Source: Pythium myriotylum (taxonomy: Eukaryota > Oomycota > Peronosporomycetes > Pythiales > Pythiaceae). Taken from it: a DNA stretch of 64,000 bases. Location of the stretch: assembly GCA_023091665.1 (NCBI GenBank), contig JALJCQ010000009.1:496001-560000 (forward strand). Reading direction: 5' to 3'. Made by a program: the position numbers and the translations under genes. Shown in pieces: positions 29,693 through 38,731 of the stretch (its first letter is position 1; every line of letters begins with the position of its first letter). The notes under the pieces were generated by a model that worked only from the letters and a program-made list of their open reading frames with translations, had not been told where the DNA came from and did not search any database.

Positions 29693-30007
29693 TTAATTCT
29701 GTGTTGTAAATTCGTTCAGGTTTTCTTTCAATGATGGGCATTTATTCTTGATATATTCATTTTTACACATCCAATTGAAATATTGGGTATCGTTTTCAAC
29801 AATCCACTTTACTGATTTGTTCTTATGTTTGCCCCACCGCATGATATAACTATCGTCTCCATCTTGGAACTTCCCTTGTAAAAAGCGTTTGATATCCGAT
29901 TCTTCGGATTGTTGATTGTATAACCATCGACAGTATGACGCATCTTGATCATATACTTCCTCAAGAGCCTTTCCCTTGTATTTTCCGAACTCTAAAATAA
30001 CGGACAT
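29693..30007 (-). CDS. Small protein with two ExoX-C-like repeats, virus-associated (copy 1 of 9)
   Basis: 104 residues made largely of two related motifs: residues 5-31 (LEFGKYKGKALEEV, then DQDASYCRWL) and 56-82 (MRWGKHKNKSVKWI, then NDTQYFNWM). The pattern (F/W)GK(Y/H)K(G/N)K, then YxxW(L/M), is that of the small domain at the C-terminus of exonuclease X and of many stand-alone phage and giant-virus proteins, thought to bind nucleic acid or act in repair. No catalytic exonuclease part is present. It is read leftward and divergently from the next CRN across 173 bp, taking the place that the 85-residue gene has in A units. AT-rich base use differs from the CRN. Function is inferred only. Confidence 0.65.
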   Translation of the reverse strand: MSVILEFGKYKGKALEEVYDQDASYCRWLYNQQSEESDIKRFLQGKFQDGDDSYIMRWGKHKNKSVKWIVENDTQYFNWMCKNEYIKNKCPSLKENLNEFTTQN

Positions 30008-30180
30008 TTTTATGTGTAGTGTATGGTGTATCCCTATATACTACTTACTAATTTTATGTCAGAATTGAAAAAAAATATCTATGTAATGGGTACGTCAAAA
30101 ACCCAACTTTGGGTTGCACCGTTTGATTGGCTGAAATACGATTAGAGAGAACGTCCCTCACACAGAAGGCAATTGGAAAC
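30008..30180 (+). promoter_or_regulatory. P2: divergent CRN promoter, type 2 (first of 8)
   Basis: 173 bp between the ExoX-like gene and the CRN ATG. The last 96 bp are homologous to P1, with the inverted CCAAT box at 30126-30130 and an imperfect version of the palindrome (ACCCAACTTTGGGT, two central mismatches). The initiator-like stretch is changed to CCTCACACAG. Upstream sequence is unlike P1 and has its own TATATA for the antisense gene. Every intact copy is followed by an h2 header. Other copies: 38559-38731, 41368-41540, 44177-44349, 46986-47158, 52666-52838, 55475-55647, 58284-58456. Confidence 0.55.
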
Positions 30181-31962
30181 ATGGTGACGCTGTTCTGCGC
30201 GCTCGTCGGTGTGAAGGGGAACGCGTTCTCCATCGACATCGATGCGAGCAAGTCTGTGGACCACTTGAAGAAGGCCATCAAGAAGGAGAAGGAGAACAAG
30301 ATCAAGTGCGATGCAGATGAGCTCGAGCTGTTCCTCGCCAAGAAGGGCGACGACACGTGGCTCGAATCAAGCACAGATGATGTGAAGAAGCTCAAGAAAG
30401 GGGAAAAGACTGCTCTAATCGAAGCGCTGACACACGAAGACAATGAACTGCAGGGAGAGTCTGGCCTTCAGAAGGTGTTGAAGGATATGCCTGAGCCGTC
30501 CACCGATCAAATCCACGTGTTGGTGGTGGTTCCCAAGCAGGAAACCATTCAAGCTGTTTCACAAGATGGTGTTTTCGATCGCTGCAGTGATCAATTCTTC
30601 TCACAATTCACCAGGGTTGACGAAGTCAACAGTTGGCTCGAGTTTCCGTCGTTGCTGCCGCTAACGAAACGTCAAAAGCTCTACATTCGATCTTCGTACA
30701 AGTCGATCGCTGCTCAAGTTCTGTCAAATGCGGACCCAAGCATGGTCAAGTATGCAGTCATCACTGGCACGCCTGGCATTGGAAAATCAGTGTTCGTCTA
30801 CTATGTGATGTGGAGGTTGGTCAAGGATAAGAAACGGGTGTTGTTTCTCACTGCAGCACCACCAATCTACTTCGATGGCAGGTCGATGTTGATCTGCAAT
30901 CAACTGCCTTTTGCTGGAAATCGCCATTTCTGGTCGGCCGATTTGTGGTGCCTCGTTGATTCAGTCGACCCAACTATGATTCCTGGGCTCCCCATTCTTC
31001 ATTGCTCGACTCTGCTCGTGAGTACACCGCGACGAGACTGCATTGGTGAATTCAAGAAGCTCGTACCGACTCCAGATGTGTTCTACATGCCACTGTGGAC
31101 CAAGGAAGAGCTGGCGACAATTGCTTCACTGTATCCAACTGCGGCAGATGTGTGGGATAATCGATTTGAGTGCTTGGGTGGTGTACCTCGTCTGGTGATG
31201 CAAGACATTCAATCCGACCCAGAAGCTTTGCTGATTTCCGCATGCAGCAGTTGTTCTCTCGATGATTGCATTATGCTGGTGTCCATCTACTCGGAGATCA
31301 ATTCGAAGACCAAGATCATTCAGGCGTTGATTCACATCCACAGTCAAGAACCATATCGAGAGTACAAAGTTGCGTACGCATCAGAACTGGCGATGCAAGT
31401 GATCGCTCGAACAAAGTGGCGATCCGATCGCACGAAGATGCAAAGCCTTTTGGGGTCGTGCGATGGAAACCCGCTCGCACAATCGCTGTGCGGATACATC
31501 TTCGAGCCTCATGCGATGGATCTGTTGGAGCAAGGTGGGACTTTCGTGTGTCGGAGGCTGTTGTCTGGAGCTGAAATGCGAAAGCGCGACACAGCCAAAC
31601 GCAAACGAGGCACCCCAGATAGTGAAGACGAAGAGACCATCGACATTCCACGTTCCTTGCAACCACGACAAACAGTGGATCGTGTGAAAGTCGGTCAACT
31701 TGCAAATCAGCTGTACGTGCCACGGACATCGAACTATACTGCCATTGACGCGTGGATGCCGCACGTCGGTGGTTTTCAAATGACGGTGGGAAGGAAGCAC
31801 GAGATCAAGGCCGGTGCGGCAGATGATCTGGGGAAACTGGGTGCCAACGGCAATCGGCTCTACTTCTTGCTTCCACCGCTATACTACCAGTCGTTCACGA
31901 AGAAGACACCACAAACCATCGAGCAGTTTGCGATACTGATACCTTATCCGGAAGTGGTTTAA
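30181..31962 (+). CDS. CRN-A copy 11, behind P2
   Basis: 593 residues. Header type h2/K/C/K/Q, followed by ETIQAVSQD, g2. I start at the ATG of MVTL; an upstream TTG in frame would add 18 codons that run through the CCAAT-box region and is not credible. First CRN-A placed after a B unit, showing that body type and promoter type can be exchanged. Confidence 0.9.
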   Translation: MVTLFCALVGVKGNAFSIDIDASKSVDHLKKAIKKEKENKIKCDADELELFLAKKGDDTWLESSTDDVKKLKKGEKTALIEALTHEDNELQGESGLQKVLKDMPEPSTDQIHVLVVVPKQETIQAVSQDGVFDRCSDQFFSQFTRVDEVNSWLEFPSLLPLTKRQKLYIRSSYKSIAAQVLSNADPSMVKYAVITGTPGIGKSVFVYYVMWRLVKDKKRVLFLTAAPPIYFDGRSMLICNQLPFAGNRHFWSADLWCLVDSVDPTMIPGLPILHCSTLLVSTPRRDCIGEFKKLVPTPDVFYMPLWTKEELATIASLYPTAADVWDNRFECLGGVPRLVMQDIQSDPEALLISACSSCSLDDCIMLVSIYSEINSKTKIIQALIHIHSQEPYREYKVAYASELAMQVIARTKWRSDRTKMQSLLGSCDGNPLAQSLCGYIFEPHAMDLLEQGGTFVCRRLLSGAEMRKRDTAKRKRGTPDSEDEETIDIPRSLQPRQTVDRVKVGQLANQLYVPRTSNYTAIDAWMPHVGGFQMTVGRKHEIKAGAADDLGKLGANGNRLYFLLPPLYYQSFTKKTPQTIEQFAILIPYPEVV

Positions 31963-32254
31963 CACAATCTTCTTATCATCCTTCATAACCTCTCGAACTC
32001 GTTAACGTCTGTTTGCCGTCGATTTGCCGTCGATTTGTTGCTGTAGTGCAGTTGGCCAAAGATTTGTATACTGATCAATGGAAGGACAGCACCTCAATTT
32101 CTCTATAACCTTGCAAACTCGCTCATTTGTGTGATTGATGTGTTGTATACAGATGGCTGGGACTTATCAAAAAAACTAAATCAACACAATCAACCTGACT
32201 TATTCAGAAATTTTTACGACTTGAATACAGAAGTTTCGCTTCGTTAATATAATT

Positions 32255-32647
32255 ATGAATAGAATCAGACGTTATAGAGATACTGGAGTTAATGAAGTTG
32301 CTCCAAAAGATGATCATAGAATTGATGCGATAATGAAAGAATTGGAGTATCTTCGCTCTGAATTAGCTCAAAAAAAGGTTGAAACATCCATTTCAAAATA
32401 CTTTAATGAAGAGATATTTACAAAAGATAGAGAAGATTTACTCAAGGATGGATTTGTTAGTAAGGGAGACTACCTCGAAATCCCATTAACAATATTGAAT
32501 GCCAGATACAAACAATGGTGCATCGATACTGGACATAATCGTATGTTGCGTAAAGCAATCATTGAGAACATCCGAAATGATAAAGTTGATGGAGTTGTGT
32601 TCAAATATTATGACGGATACGACAAAATACGTGTTTTTCCTAGTTAG
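32255..32647 (+). CDS. 130-residue virus-derived protein, copy 11
   Basis: Same protein as the copy at 725; TTAATGAAG allele, preceded by a GAAGGAC tail. Confidence 0.55.
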   Translation: MNRIRRYRDTGVNEVAPKDDHRIDAIMKELEYLRSELAQKKVETSISKYFNEEIFTKDREDLLKDGFVSKGDYLEIPLTILNARYKQWCIDTGHNRMLRKAIIENIRNDKVDGVVFKYYDGYDKIRVFPS

Positions 32648-32897
32648 TGTGCTTTTCGTTGATATTCTGACACTGTAGGTTCCAGAGGAACCCGAGGCAT
32701 CTCTGATGCCGGCTCTTGATAGCTGCACTAATTAAATCAATTTCCTTACAGAGCTGTATTATTTCAGATGCTGAATGCTTTTCTATTTTGGGGTACTCAT
32801 ATAAATCACTCAGTATTTCGGTATCTACCGGTTCATTGAGCTGGACGTCATCAACATAACCAGTATCATCGGTATCGGATAGATACGTAATATCCAT
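32640..32897 (-). CDS. 85-residue antisense protein, copy 11
   Basis: Identical to the copy at 1110-1367. Confidence 0.45.
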   Translation of the reverse strand: MDITYLSDTDDTGYVDDVQLNEPVDTEILSDLYEYPKIEKHSASEIIQLCKEIDLISAAIKSRHQRCLGFLWNLQCQNINEKHTN

Positions 32898-33051
32898 GGT
32901 TTTGTGTCTATATAGATAAATATATTTTGTATCTCCAGTTGTTCAATCACCCAAATGGGTACGTCAAACACCCAACGTTGGGTTGCATCGTTTGATTGGC
33001 TGAAATACGAATAGGAAGAACGTCCCTCACTCTCAGAAAGCAATTGGAAAC

Positions 33052-34833
33052 ATGGTGAAGCTGATCTGCGCGCTCGTTGGTGTGAAGGGAAACGCGTTCC
33101 CTGTGACGATCGATGCGAGCGAGTTGGTGGGAGACTTGAAGAAGGCCATCAAGAAGGAGAAGGAGAACAAGATCAAGTGCGATGCAGATGAGCTCGAGCT
33201 GTTCCTCGCCAAGAAGGGCGACGACACGTGGCTCGAATCAAGCACAGATGATGTGAAGAAGCTCAAGAAAGGGGAAAAGACTGCTCTAATCGAAGCGCTG
33301 ACACACGAAGACAATGAACTGCAGGGAGAGTCTGGCCTTCAGAAGGTGTTGAAGGATATGCCTGAGCCGTCCACCGATCAAATCCACGTGTTGGTGGTGG
33401 TTCCCAAGCAGGAAACCATTCAAGCTGTTTCACAAGATGGTGTTTTCGATCGCTGCAGTGATCAATTCTTCTCACAATTCACCAGGGTTGACGAAGTCAA
33501 CAGTTGGCTCGAGTTTCCGTCGTTGCTGCCGCTAACGAAACGTCAAAAGCTCTACATTCGATCTTCGTACAAGTCGATCGCTGCTCAAGTTCTGTCAAAT
33601 GCGGACCCAAGCATGGTCAAGTATGCAGTCATCACTGGCACGCCTGGCATTGGAAAATCAGTGTTCGTCTACTATGTGATGTGGAGGTTGGTCAAGGATA
33701 AGAAACGGGTGTTGTTTCTCACTGCAGCACCACCAATCTACTTCGATGGCAGGTCGATGTTGATCTGCAATCAACTGCCTTTTGCTGGAAATCGCCATTT
33801 CTGGTCGGCCGATTTGTGGTGCCTCGTTGATTCAGTCGACCCAACTATGATTCCTGGGCTCCCCATTCTTCATTGCTCGACTCTGCTCGTGAGTACACCG
33901 CGACGAGACTGCATTGGTGAATTCAAGAAGCTCGTACCGACTCCAGATGTGTTCTACATGCCACTGTGGACCAAGGAAGAGCTGGCGACAATTGCTTCAC
34001 TGTATCCAACTGCGGCAGATGTGTGGGATAATCGATTTGAGTGCTTGGGTGGTGTACCTCGTCTGGTGATGCAAGACATTCAATCCGACCCAGAAGCTTT
34101 GCTGATTTCCGCATGCAGCAGTTGTTCTCTCGATGATTGCATTATGCTGGTGTCCATCTACTCGGAGATCAATTCGAAGACCAAGATCATTCAGGCGTTG
34201 ATTCACATCCACAGTCAAGAACCATATCGAGAGTACAAAGTTGCGTACGCATCAGAACTGGCGATGCAAGTGATCGCTCGAACAAAGTGGCGATCCGATC
34301 GCACGAAGATGCAAAGCCTTTTGGGGTCGTGCGATGGAAACCCGCTCGCACAATCGCTGTGCGGATACATCTTCGAGCCTCATGCGATGGATCTGTTGGA
34401 GCAAGGTGGGACTTTCGTGTGTCGGAGGCTGTTGTCTGGAGCTGAAATGCGAAAGCGCGACACAGCCAAACGCAAACGAGGCACCCCAGATAGTGAAGAC
34501 GAAGAGACCATCGACATTCCACGTTCCTTGCAACCACGACAAACAGTGGATCGTGTGAAAGTCGGTCAACTTGCAAATCAGCTGTACGTGCCACGGACAT
34601 CGAACTATACTGCCATTGACGCGTGGATGCCGCACGTCGGTGGTTTTCAAATGACGGTGGGAAGGAAGCACGAGATCAAGGCCGGTGCGGCAGATGATCT
34701 GGGGAAACTGGGTGCCAACGGCAATCGGCTCTACTTCTTGCTTCCACCGCTATACTACCAGTCGTTCACGAAGAAGACACCACAAACCATCGAGCAGTTT
34801 GCGATACTGATACCTTATCCGGAAGTGGTTTAA
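33052..34833 (+). CDS. CRN-A copy 12
   Basis: 593 residues. Header type h3/K/C/K/Q, ETIQAVSQD, g2. From the hinge onward it is the same as copies 9 and 11; its header matches copies 6 and 7. Confidence 0.9.
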   Translation: MVKLICALVGVKGNAFPVTIDASELVGDLKKAIKKEKENKIKCDADELELFLAKKGDDTWLESSTDDVKKLKKGEKTALIEALTHEDNELQGESGLQKVLKDMPEPSTDQIHVLVVVPKQETIQAVSQDGVFDRCSDQFFSQFTRVDEVNSWLEFPSLLPLTKRQKLYIRSSYKSIAAQVLSNADPSMVKYAVITGTPGIGKSVFVYYVMWRLVKDKKRVLFLTAAPPIYFDGRSMLICNQLPFAGNRHFWSADLWCLVDSVDPTMIPGLPILHCSTLLVSTPRRDCIGEFKKLVPTPDVFYMPLWTKEELATIASLYPTAADVWDNRFECLGGVPRLVMQDIQSDPEALLISACSSCSLDDCIMLVSIYSEINSKTKIIQALIHIHSQEPYREYKVAYASELAMQVIARTKWRSDRTKMQSLLGSCDGNPLAQSLCGYIFEPHAMDLLEQGGTFVCRRLLSGAEMRKRDTAKRKRGTPDSEDEETIDIPRSLQPRQTVDRVKVGQLANQLYVPRTSNYTAIDAWMPHVGGFQMTVGRKHEIKAGAADDLGKLGANGNRLYFLLPPLYYQSFTKKTPQTIEQFAILIPYPEVV

Positions 34834-35125
34834 CACAATCTTCTTATCATCCTTCATAACCTCTCGAACTCGTTAACGTCTGTTTGCCGTCGATTTGCCG
34901 TCGATTTGTTGCTGTAGTGCAGTTGGCCAAAGATTTGTATACTGATCAATGGAAGGACAGCACCTCAATTTCTCTATAACCTTGCAAACTCGCTCATTTG
35001 TGTGATTGATGTGTTGTATACAGATGGCTGGGACTTATCAAAAAAACTAAATCAACACAATCAACCTGACTTATTCAGAAATTTTTACGACTTGAATACA
35101 GAAGTTTCGCTTCGTTAATATAATT

Positions 35126-35518
35126 ATGAATAGAATCAGACGTTATAGAGATACTGGAGTTAATGAAGTTGCTCCAAAAGATGATCATAGAATTGATGCG
35201 ATAATGAAAGAATTGGAGTATCTTCGCTCTGAATTAGCTCAAAAAAAGGTTGAAACATCCATTTCAAAATACTTTAATGAAGAGATATTTACAAAAGATA
35301 GAGAAGATTTACTCAAGGATGGATTTGTTAGTAAGGGAGACTACCTCGAAATCCCATTAACAATATTGAATGCCAGATACAAACAATGGTGCATCGATAC
35401 TGGACATAATCGTATGTTGCGTAAAGCAATCATTGAGAACATCCGAAATGATAAAGTTGATGGAGTTGTGTTCAAATATTATGACGGATACGACAAAATA
35501 CGTGTTTTTCCTAGTTAG
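35126..35518 (+). CDS. 130-residue virus-derived protein, copy 12
   Basis: Same protein as the copy at 725; TTAATGAAG allele, preceded by a GAAGGAC tail. Confidence 0.55.
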   Translation: MNRIRRYRDTGVNEVAPKDDHRIDAIMKELEYLRSELAQKKVETSISKYFNEEIFTKDREDLLKDGFVSKGDYLEIPLTILNARYKQWCIDTGHNRMLRKAIIENIRNDKVDGVVFKYYDGYDKIRVFPS

Positions 35519-35768
35519 TGTGCTTTTCGTTGATATTCTGACACTGTAGGTTCCAGAGGAACCCGAGGCATCTCTGATGCCGGCTCTTGATAGCTGCACT
35601 AATTAAATCAATTTCCTTACAGAGCTGTATTATTTCAGATGCTGAATGCTTTTCTATTTTGGGGTACTCATATAAATCACTCAGTATTTCGGTATCTACC
35701 GGTTCATTGAGCTGGACGTCATCAACATAACCAGTATCATCGGTATCGGATAGATACGTAATATCCAT
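35511..35768 (-). CDS. 85-residue antisense protein, copy 12
   Basis: Identical to the copy at 1110-1367. Confidence 0.45.
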   Translation of the reverse strand: MDITYLSDTDDTGYVDDVQLNEPVDTEILSDLYEYPKIEKHSASEIIQLCKEIDLISAAIKSRHQRCLGFLWNLQCQNINEKHTN

Positions 35769-35922
35769 GGTTTTGTGTCTATATAGATAAATATATTTTG
35801 TATCTCCAGTTGTTCAATCACCCAAATGGGTACGTCAAACACCCAACGTTGGGTTGCATCGTTTGATTGGCTGAAATACGAATAGGAAGAACGTCCCTCA
35901 CTCTCAGAAAGCAATTGGAAAC

Positions 35923-37809
35923 ATGGTGAAGCTGATCTGCGCGCTTGTTGGTGTGAAGGGAAACGCGTTCCCTGTGACGATCGATGCGAGCGAGTTGGTG
36001 GGAGACTTGAAGAAGGCCATCAAGAAGGAGAAGGAGAACAAGATCAAGTGCGATGCAGATGAGCTCGAGCTGTTCCTCGCCAAGAAGGGCGACGACACGT
36101 GGCTCGAATCAAGCACAGATGATGTGAAGAAGCTCAAGAAAGGGGAAAAGACTGCTCTAATCGAAGCGCTGACACACGAAGACAATGAACTGCAGGGAGA
36201 GTCTGGCCTTCAGAAGGTGTTGAAGGATATGCCTGAGCCGTCCACCGATCAAATCCACGTTTTGGTGGTGATTCCGTCGCATGACGTCGGTGGAAAGCGT
36301 GTTCGAGTAGATGAATGGTTCGTCGACGAAGCATTTTCTGTCCAAAAGAAGAAACGAAAACTGGATGAAGACGAAACTGACCAATTCACAAGGTATTTCA
36401 AGATGGCTGGGTTTCCACCGTTGGCACATCCGATGGAGAAGTACACGAAGATTGTGGAACGAGATGCATATGCTGTGATTTTTGCAGAGCTAATGCGCAA
36501 GGTGAAGTTGTGCTTCGAAGCCAAATCAGGCGCTAACATGGTCGTGACGGGAAATCCAGGCACAGGGAAGAGTCGCTTTTACCTCTATTGCATCTTTCAA
36601 CTTCTATTGGGGCATCAAGCGGAAGTCAAAGAGCTTGCTTCTTTTGATTTGGTGCTGAATTTCGGAAACAAATACCACAAGTTCCATGCTGAAAGCAGGG
36701 AGTTCATCAAGTTGAACGAAGCGGATGCTCTTTCGATTCAAGATCAGCACCGTGTGCTTCGGCTCATCGAGGGAAAATCATCGGAACTTACCGGCTGGAA
36801 AGGAGTATCAATTCTATTTGCTTCCCCGGGGCTGGATGGCATGAACGATTACGCAAAAGTTGACTCGTTCACGTACATCTTGCCAGTGTGGAGTCTGGAA
36901 GAGCTTCAAGATTACAACTCACTGCTTGATGATGATTTCAAACTATCGGAAGACGTTTTGATCTCGCGATACGACAAATTTGGTGGAATTCCAAGATTCA
37001 TCTTCACTGCGACGGGGCTTGAGAATGACGAAGAACTTCAGAAGGCTATCGCTACATTCAGTGCGTTGGATATCATTTCATATGCCAAAAGCAATCATGC
37101 TGTGCGAGACGGAAATTACAGCCACCGCGTTCTCGAGATGGTCCCGAGCAGAGTGGATTTTCGAGCAAAATTCCATCTTGATTTTTTGTCCAAGTACATT
37201 GCCGAGAAGATCGTTGCTAAAGTGGACGAAGACAGTCTGCAAAGAGTATCGGAATTCGCAATTGCACACGCCAATGATGACTCAGGAAGTACATCCGTCG
37301 TTCGAGGCAAGATATACGAGATGCTCTGCCACAGATGGTTCAATCTACACAAACAAGGACACCTACAGCTCCGTTCGTTGTGCTCGAAGGAGCGCATAGA
37401 GTTGATCGTTCCGGAAAATATGCCAATGGTACGGTTCTCCACTCTCGATGAGATCCGTGCAGTTCCTCGACGCCTGACGTACTACCAGCCGACGTCAAGA
37501 ACATTCGGTGCGTTGGATGCATTCATCTTGGATGGCAAGAACACCAGATGCTATGGTTTGCAGATGACCCTCAACCTGGATCATGGAATCAAAGCTGCAC
37601 CATTGAGTAGCTTTTTGCTCTGGCTGAACGGTATTGGTATCCCCACGTATCAGTTCTACTTTGGTTTCGTGGTTCCAAGCAACTTAGCGCCACACTATCG
37701 GAAGCAAACGATCAGAACCAAGACTAATGAAGTTCACCAGAGACCAGGAACGTTGGCGAGTGTGAAGCAGTATGTTGTTGCATTAGACGTGTTTGTTGGG
37801 AACATTTAA
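35923..37809 (+). CDS. Crinkler effector CRN-B, copy 13: header, P-loop NTPase, REase-like nuclease
   Basis: The first intact CRN-B in the window, 628 residues. Header 1-118 with LELFLAK at 48-54 and HVLVVIP at 112-118, nearly the same as in CRN-A. The body is then unrelated in sequence but alike in plan: basic KKKRK at 142-146 (possible nuclear signal), Walker A GNPGTGKS at 210-217, SILFASPG, PVWSLEEL at 321-328, GGIPR at 354-358, then a C-terminal region with Glu466 (KIYE), Asp532 (ALDAF), Gln547 (LQMT) and His554. This fits an E/D/QxT REase-fold nuclease, as in CRN-A. Two effectors with the same plan but different bodies hang on one header. Header type h3/K/C/K/Q; carries GLEN where most CRN-B have ELEN near residue 365. 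Confidence 0.9.
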   Translation: MVKLICALVGVKGNAFPVTIDASELVGDLKKAIKKEKENKIKCDADELELFLAKKGDDTWLESSTDDVKKLKKGEKTALIEALTHEDNELQGESGLQKVLKDMPEPSTDQIHVLVVIPSHDVGGKRVRVDEWFVDEAFSVQKKKRKLDEDETDQFTRYFKMAGFPPLAHPMEKYTKIVERDAYAVIFAELMRKVKLCFEAKSGANMVVTGNPGTGKSRFYLYCIFQLLLGHQAEVKELASFDLVLNFGNKYHKFHAESREFIKLNEADALSIQDQHRVLRLIEGKSSELTGWKGVSILFASPGLDGMNDYAKVDSFTYILPVWSLEELQDYNSLLDDDFKLSEDVLISRYDKFGGIPRFIFTATGLENDEELQKAIATFSALDIISYAKSNHAVRDGNYSHRVLEMVPSRVDFRAKFHLDFLSKYIAEKIVAKVDEDSLQRVSEFAIAHANDDSGSTSVVRGKIYEMLCHRWFNLHKQGHLQLRSLCSKERIELIVPENMPMVRFSTLDEIRAVPRRLTYYQPTSRTFGALDAFILDGKNTRCYGLQMTLNLDHGIKAAPLSSFLLWLNGIGIPTYQFYFGFVVPSNLAPHYRKQTIRTKTNEVHQRPGTLASVKQYVVALDVFVGNI

Positions 37810-38243
37810 AGGGGTAATACAAGCTAGAGAGGATATAGAGGAAACAAAGTTGTTCCTATGTCCTTGCACTGTGTCCTCGAGACACTATTGTTGCGGCTGC
37901 TGCTGATTGTGCTCGATAGTGCTGATAAGACAGAAATGATTCTCTCTGATAGCCTGTCTAAACCGATAGTGTCGAAATGGTAGCGATTTGCCTCCTAGCC
38001 TAAGCTACTTCTTGAACAATGTATGCATTCCCCAAAGTTCGTTGGTTCTGATCACCTCTATGATCTGATAACCTGCAGAACCGCGACAAGGACTCGACAG
38101 AAGTGAAGCACGATCTGTTTCTATGGGCAAAAGAAGCGCAAGCGCGCCATCTGCACGAGATCCGCAAAGTCGACAGAAGTTACAGCTAAAAAAAGGTTCC
38201 AGTTTCAGATGATGGAGGTTAAGACAAAAAAAAAGATTCTTTT
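37810..38243 (+). other. B-type tail after copy 13
   Basis: Copy of the B tail described at 29259; no gene seen. Confidence 0.7.
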
Positions 38244-38558
38244 TTAATTCTGTGTTGTAAATTCGTTCAGGTTTTCTTTCAATGATGGGCATTTATTCTT
38301 GATATATTCATTTTTACACATCCAATTGAAATATTGGGTATCGTTTTCAACAATCCACTTTACTGATTTGTTCTTATGTTTGCCCCACCGCATGATATAA
38401 CTATCGTCTCCATCTTGGAACTTCCCTTGTAAAAAGCGTTTGATATCCGATTCTTCGGATTGTTGATTGTATAACCATCGACAGTATGACGCATCTTGAT
38501 CATATACTTCCTCAAGAGCCTTTCCCTTGTATTTTCCGAACTCTAAAATAACGGACAT
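38244..38558 (-). CDS. ExoX-C-like repeat protein, copy 2
   Basis: Identical protein to the copy at 29693-30007. Confidence 0.6.
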   Translation of the reverse strand: MSVILEFGKYKGKALEEVYDQDASYCRWLYNQQSEESDIKRFLQGKFQDGDDSYIMRWGKHKNKSVKWIVENDTQYFNWMCKNEYIKNKCPSLKENLNEFTTQN

Positions 38559-38731
38559 TTTTATGTGTAGTGTATGGTGTATCCCTATATACTACTTACT
38601 AATTTTATGTCAGAATTGAAAAAAAATATCTATGTAATGGGTACGTCAAAAACCCAACTTTGGGTTGCACCGTTTGATTGGCTGAAATACGATTAGAGAG
38701 AACGTCCCTCACACAGAAGGCAATTGGAAAC

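Noticed and set aside
29454..29741. Minus-strand 95-codon frame overlapping the end of the ExoX-like gene
   Set aside because: Different frame from the ExoX-like gene, low-complexity Leu/Ser composition, and no recognisable motif.
30127..30180. 18-codon N-terminal extension of CRN genes behind P2
   Set aside because: Would need a TTG start and runs through the inverted CCAAT box and leader; absent behind P1, where a stop interrupts.
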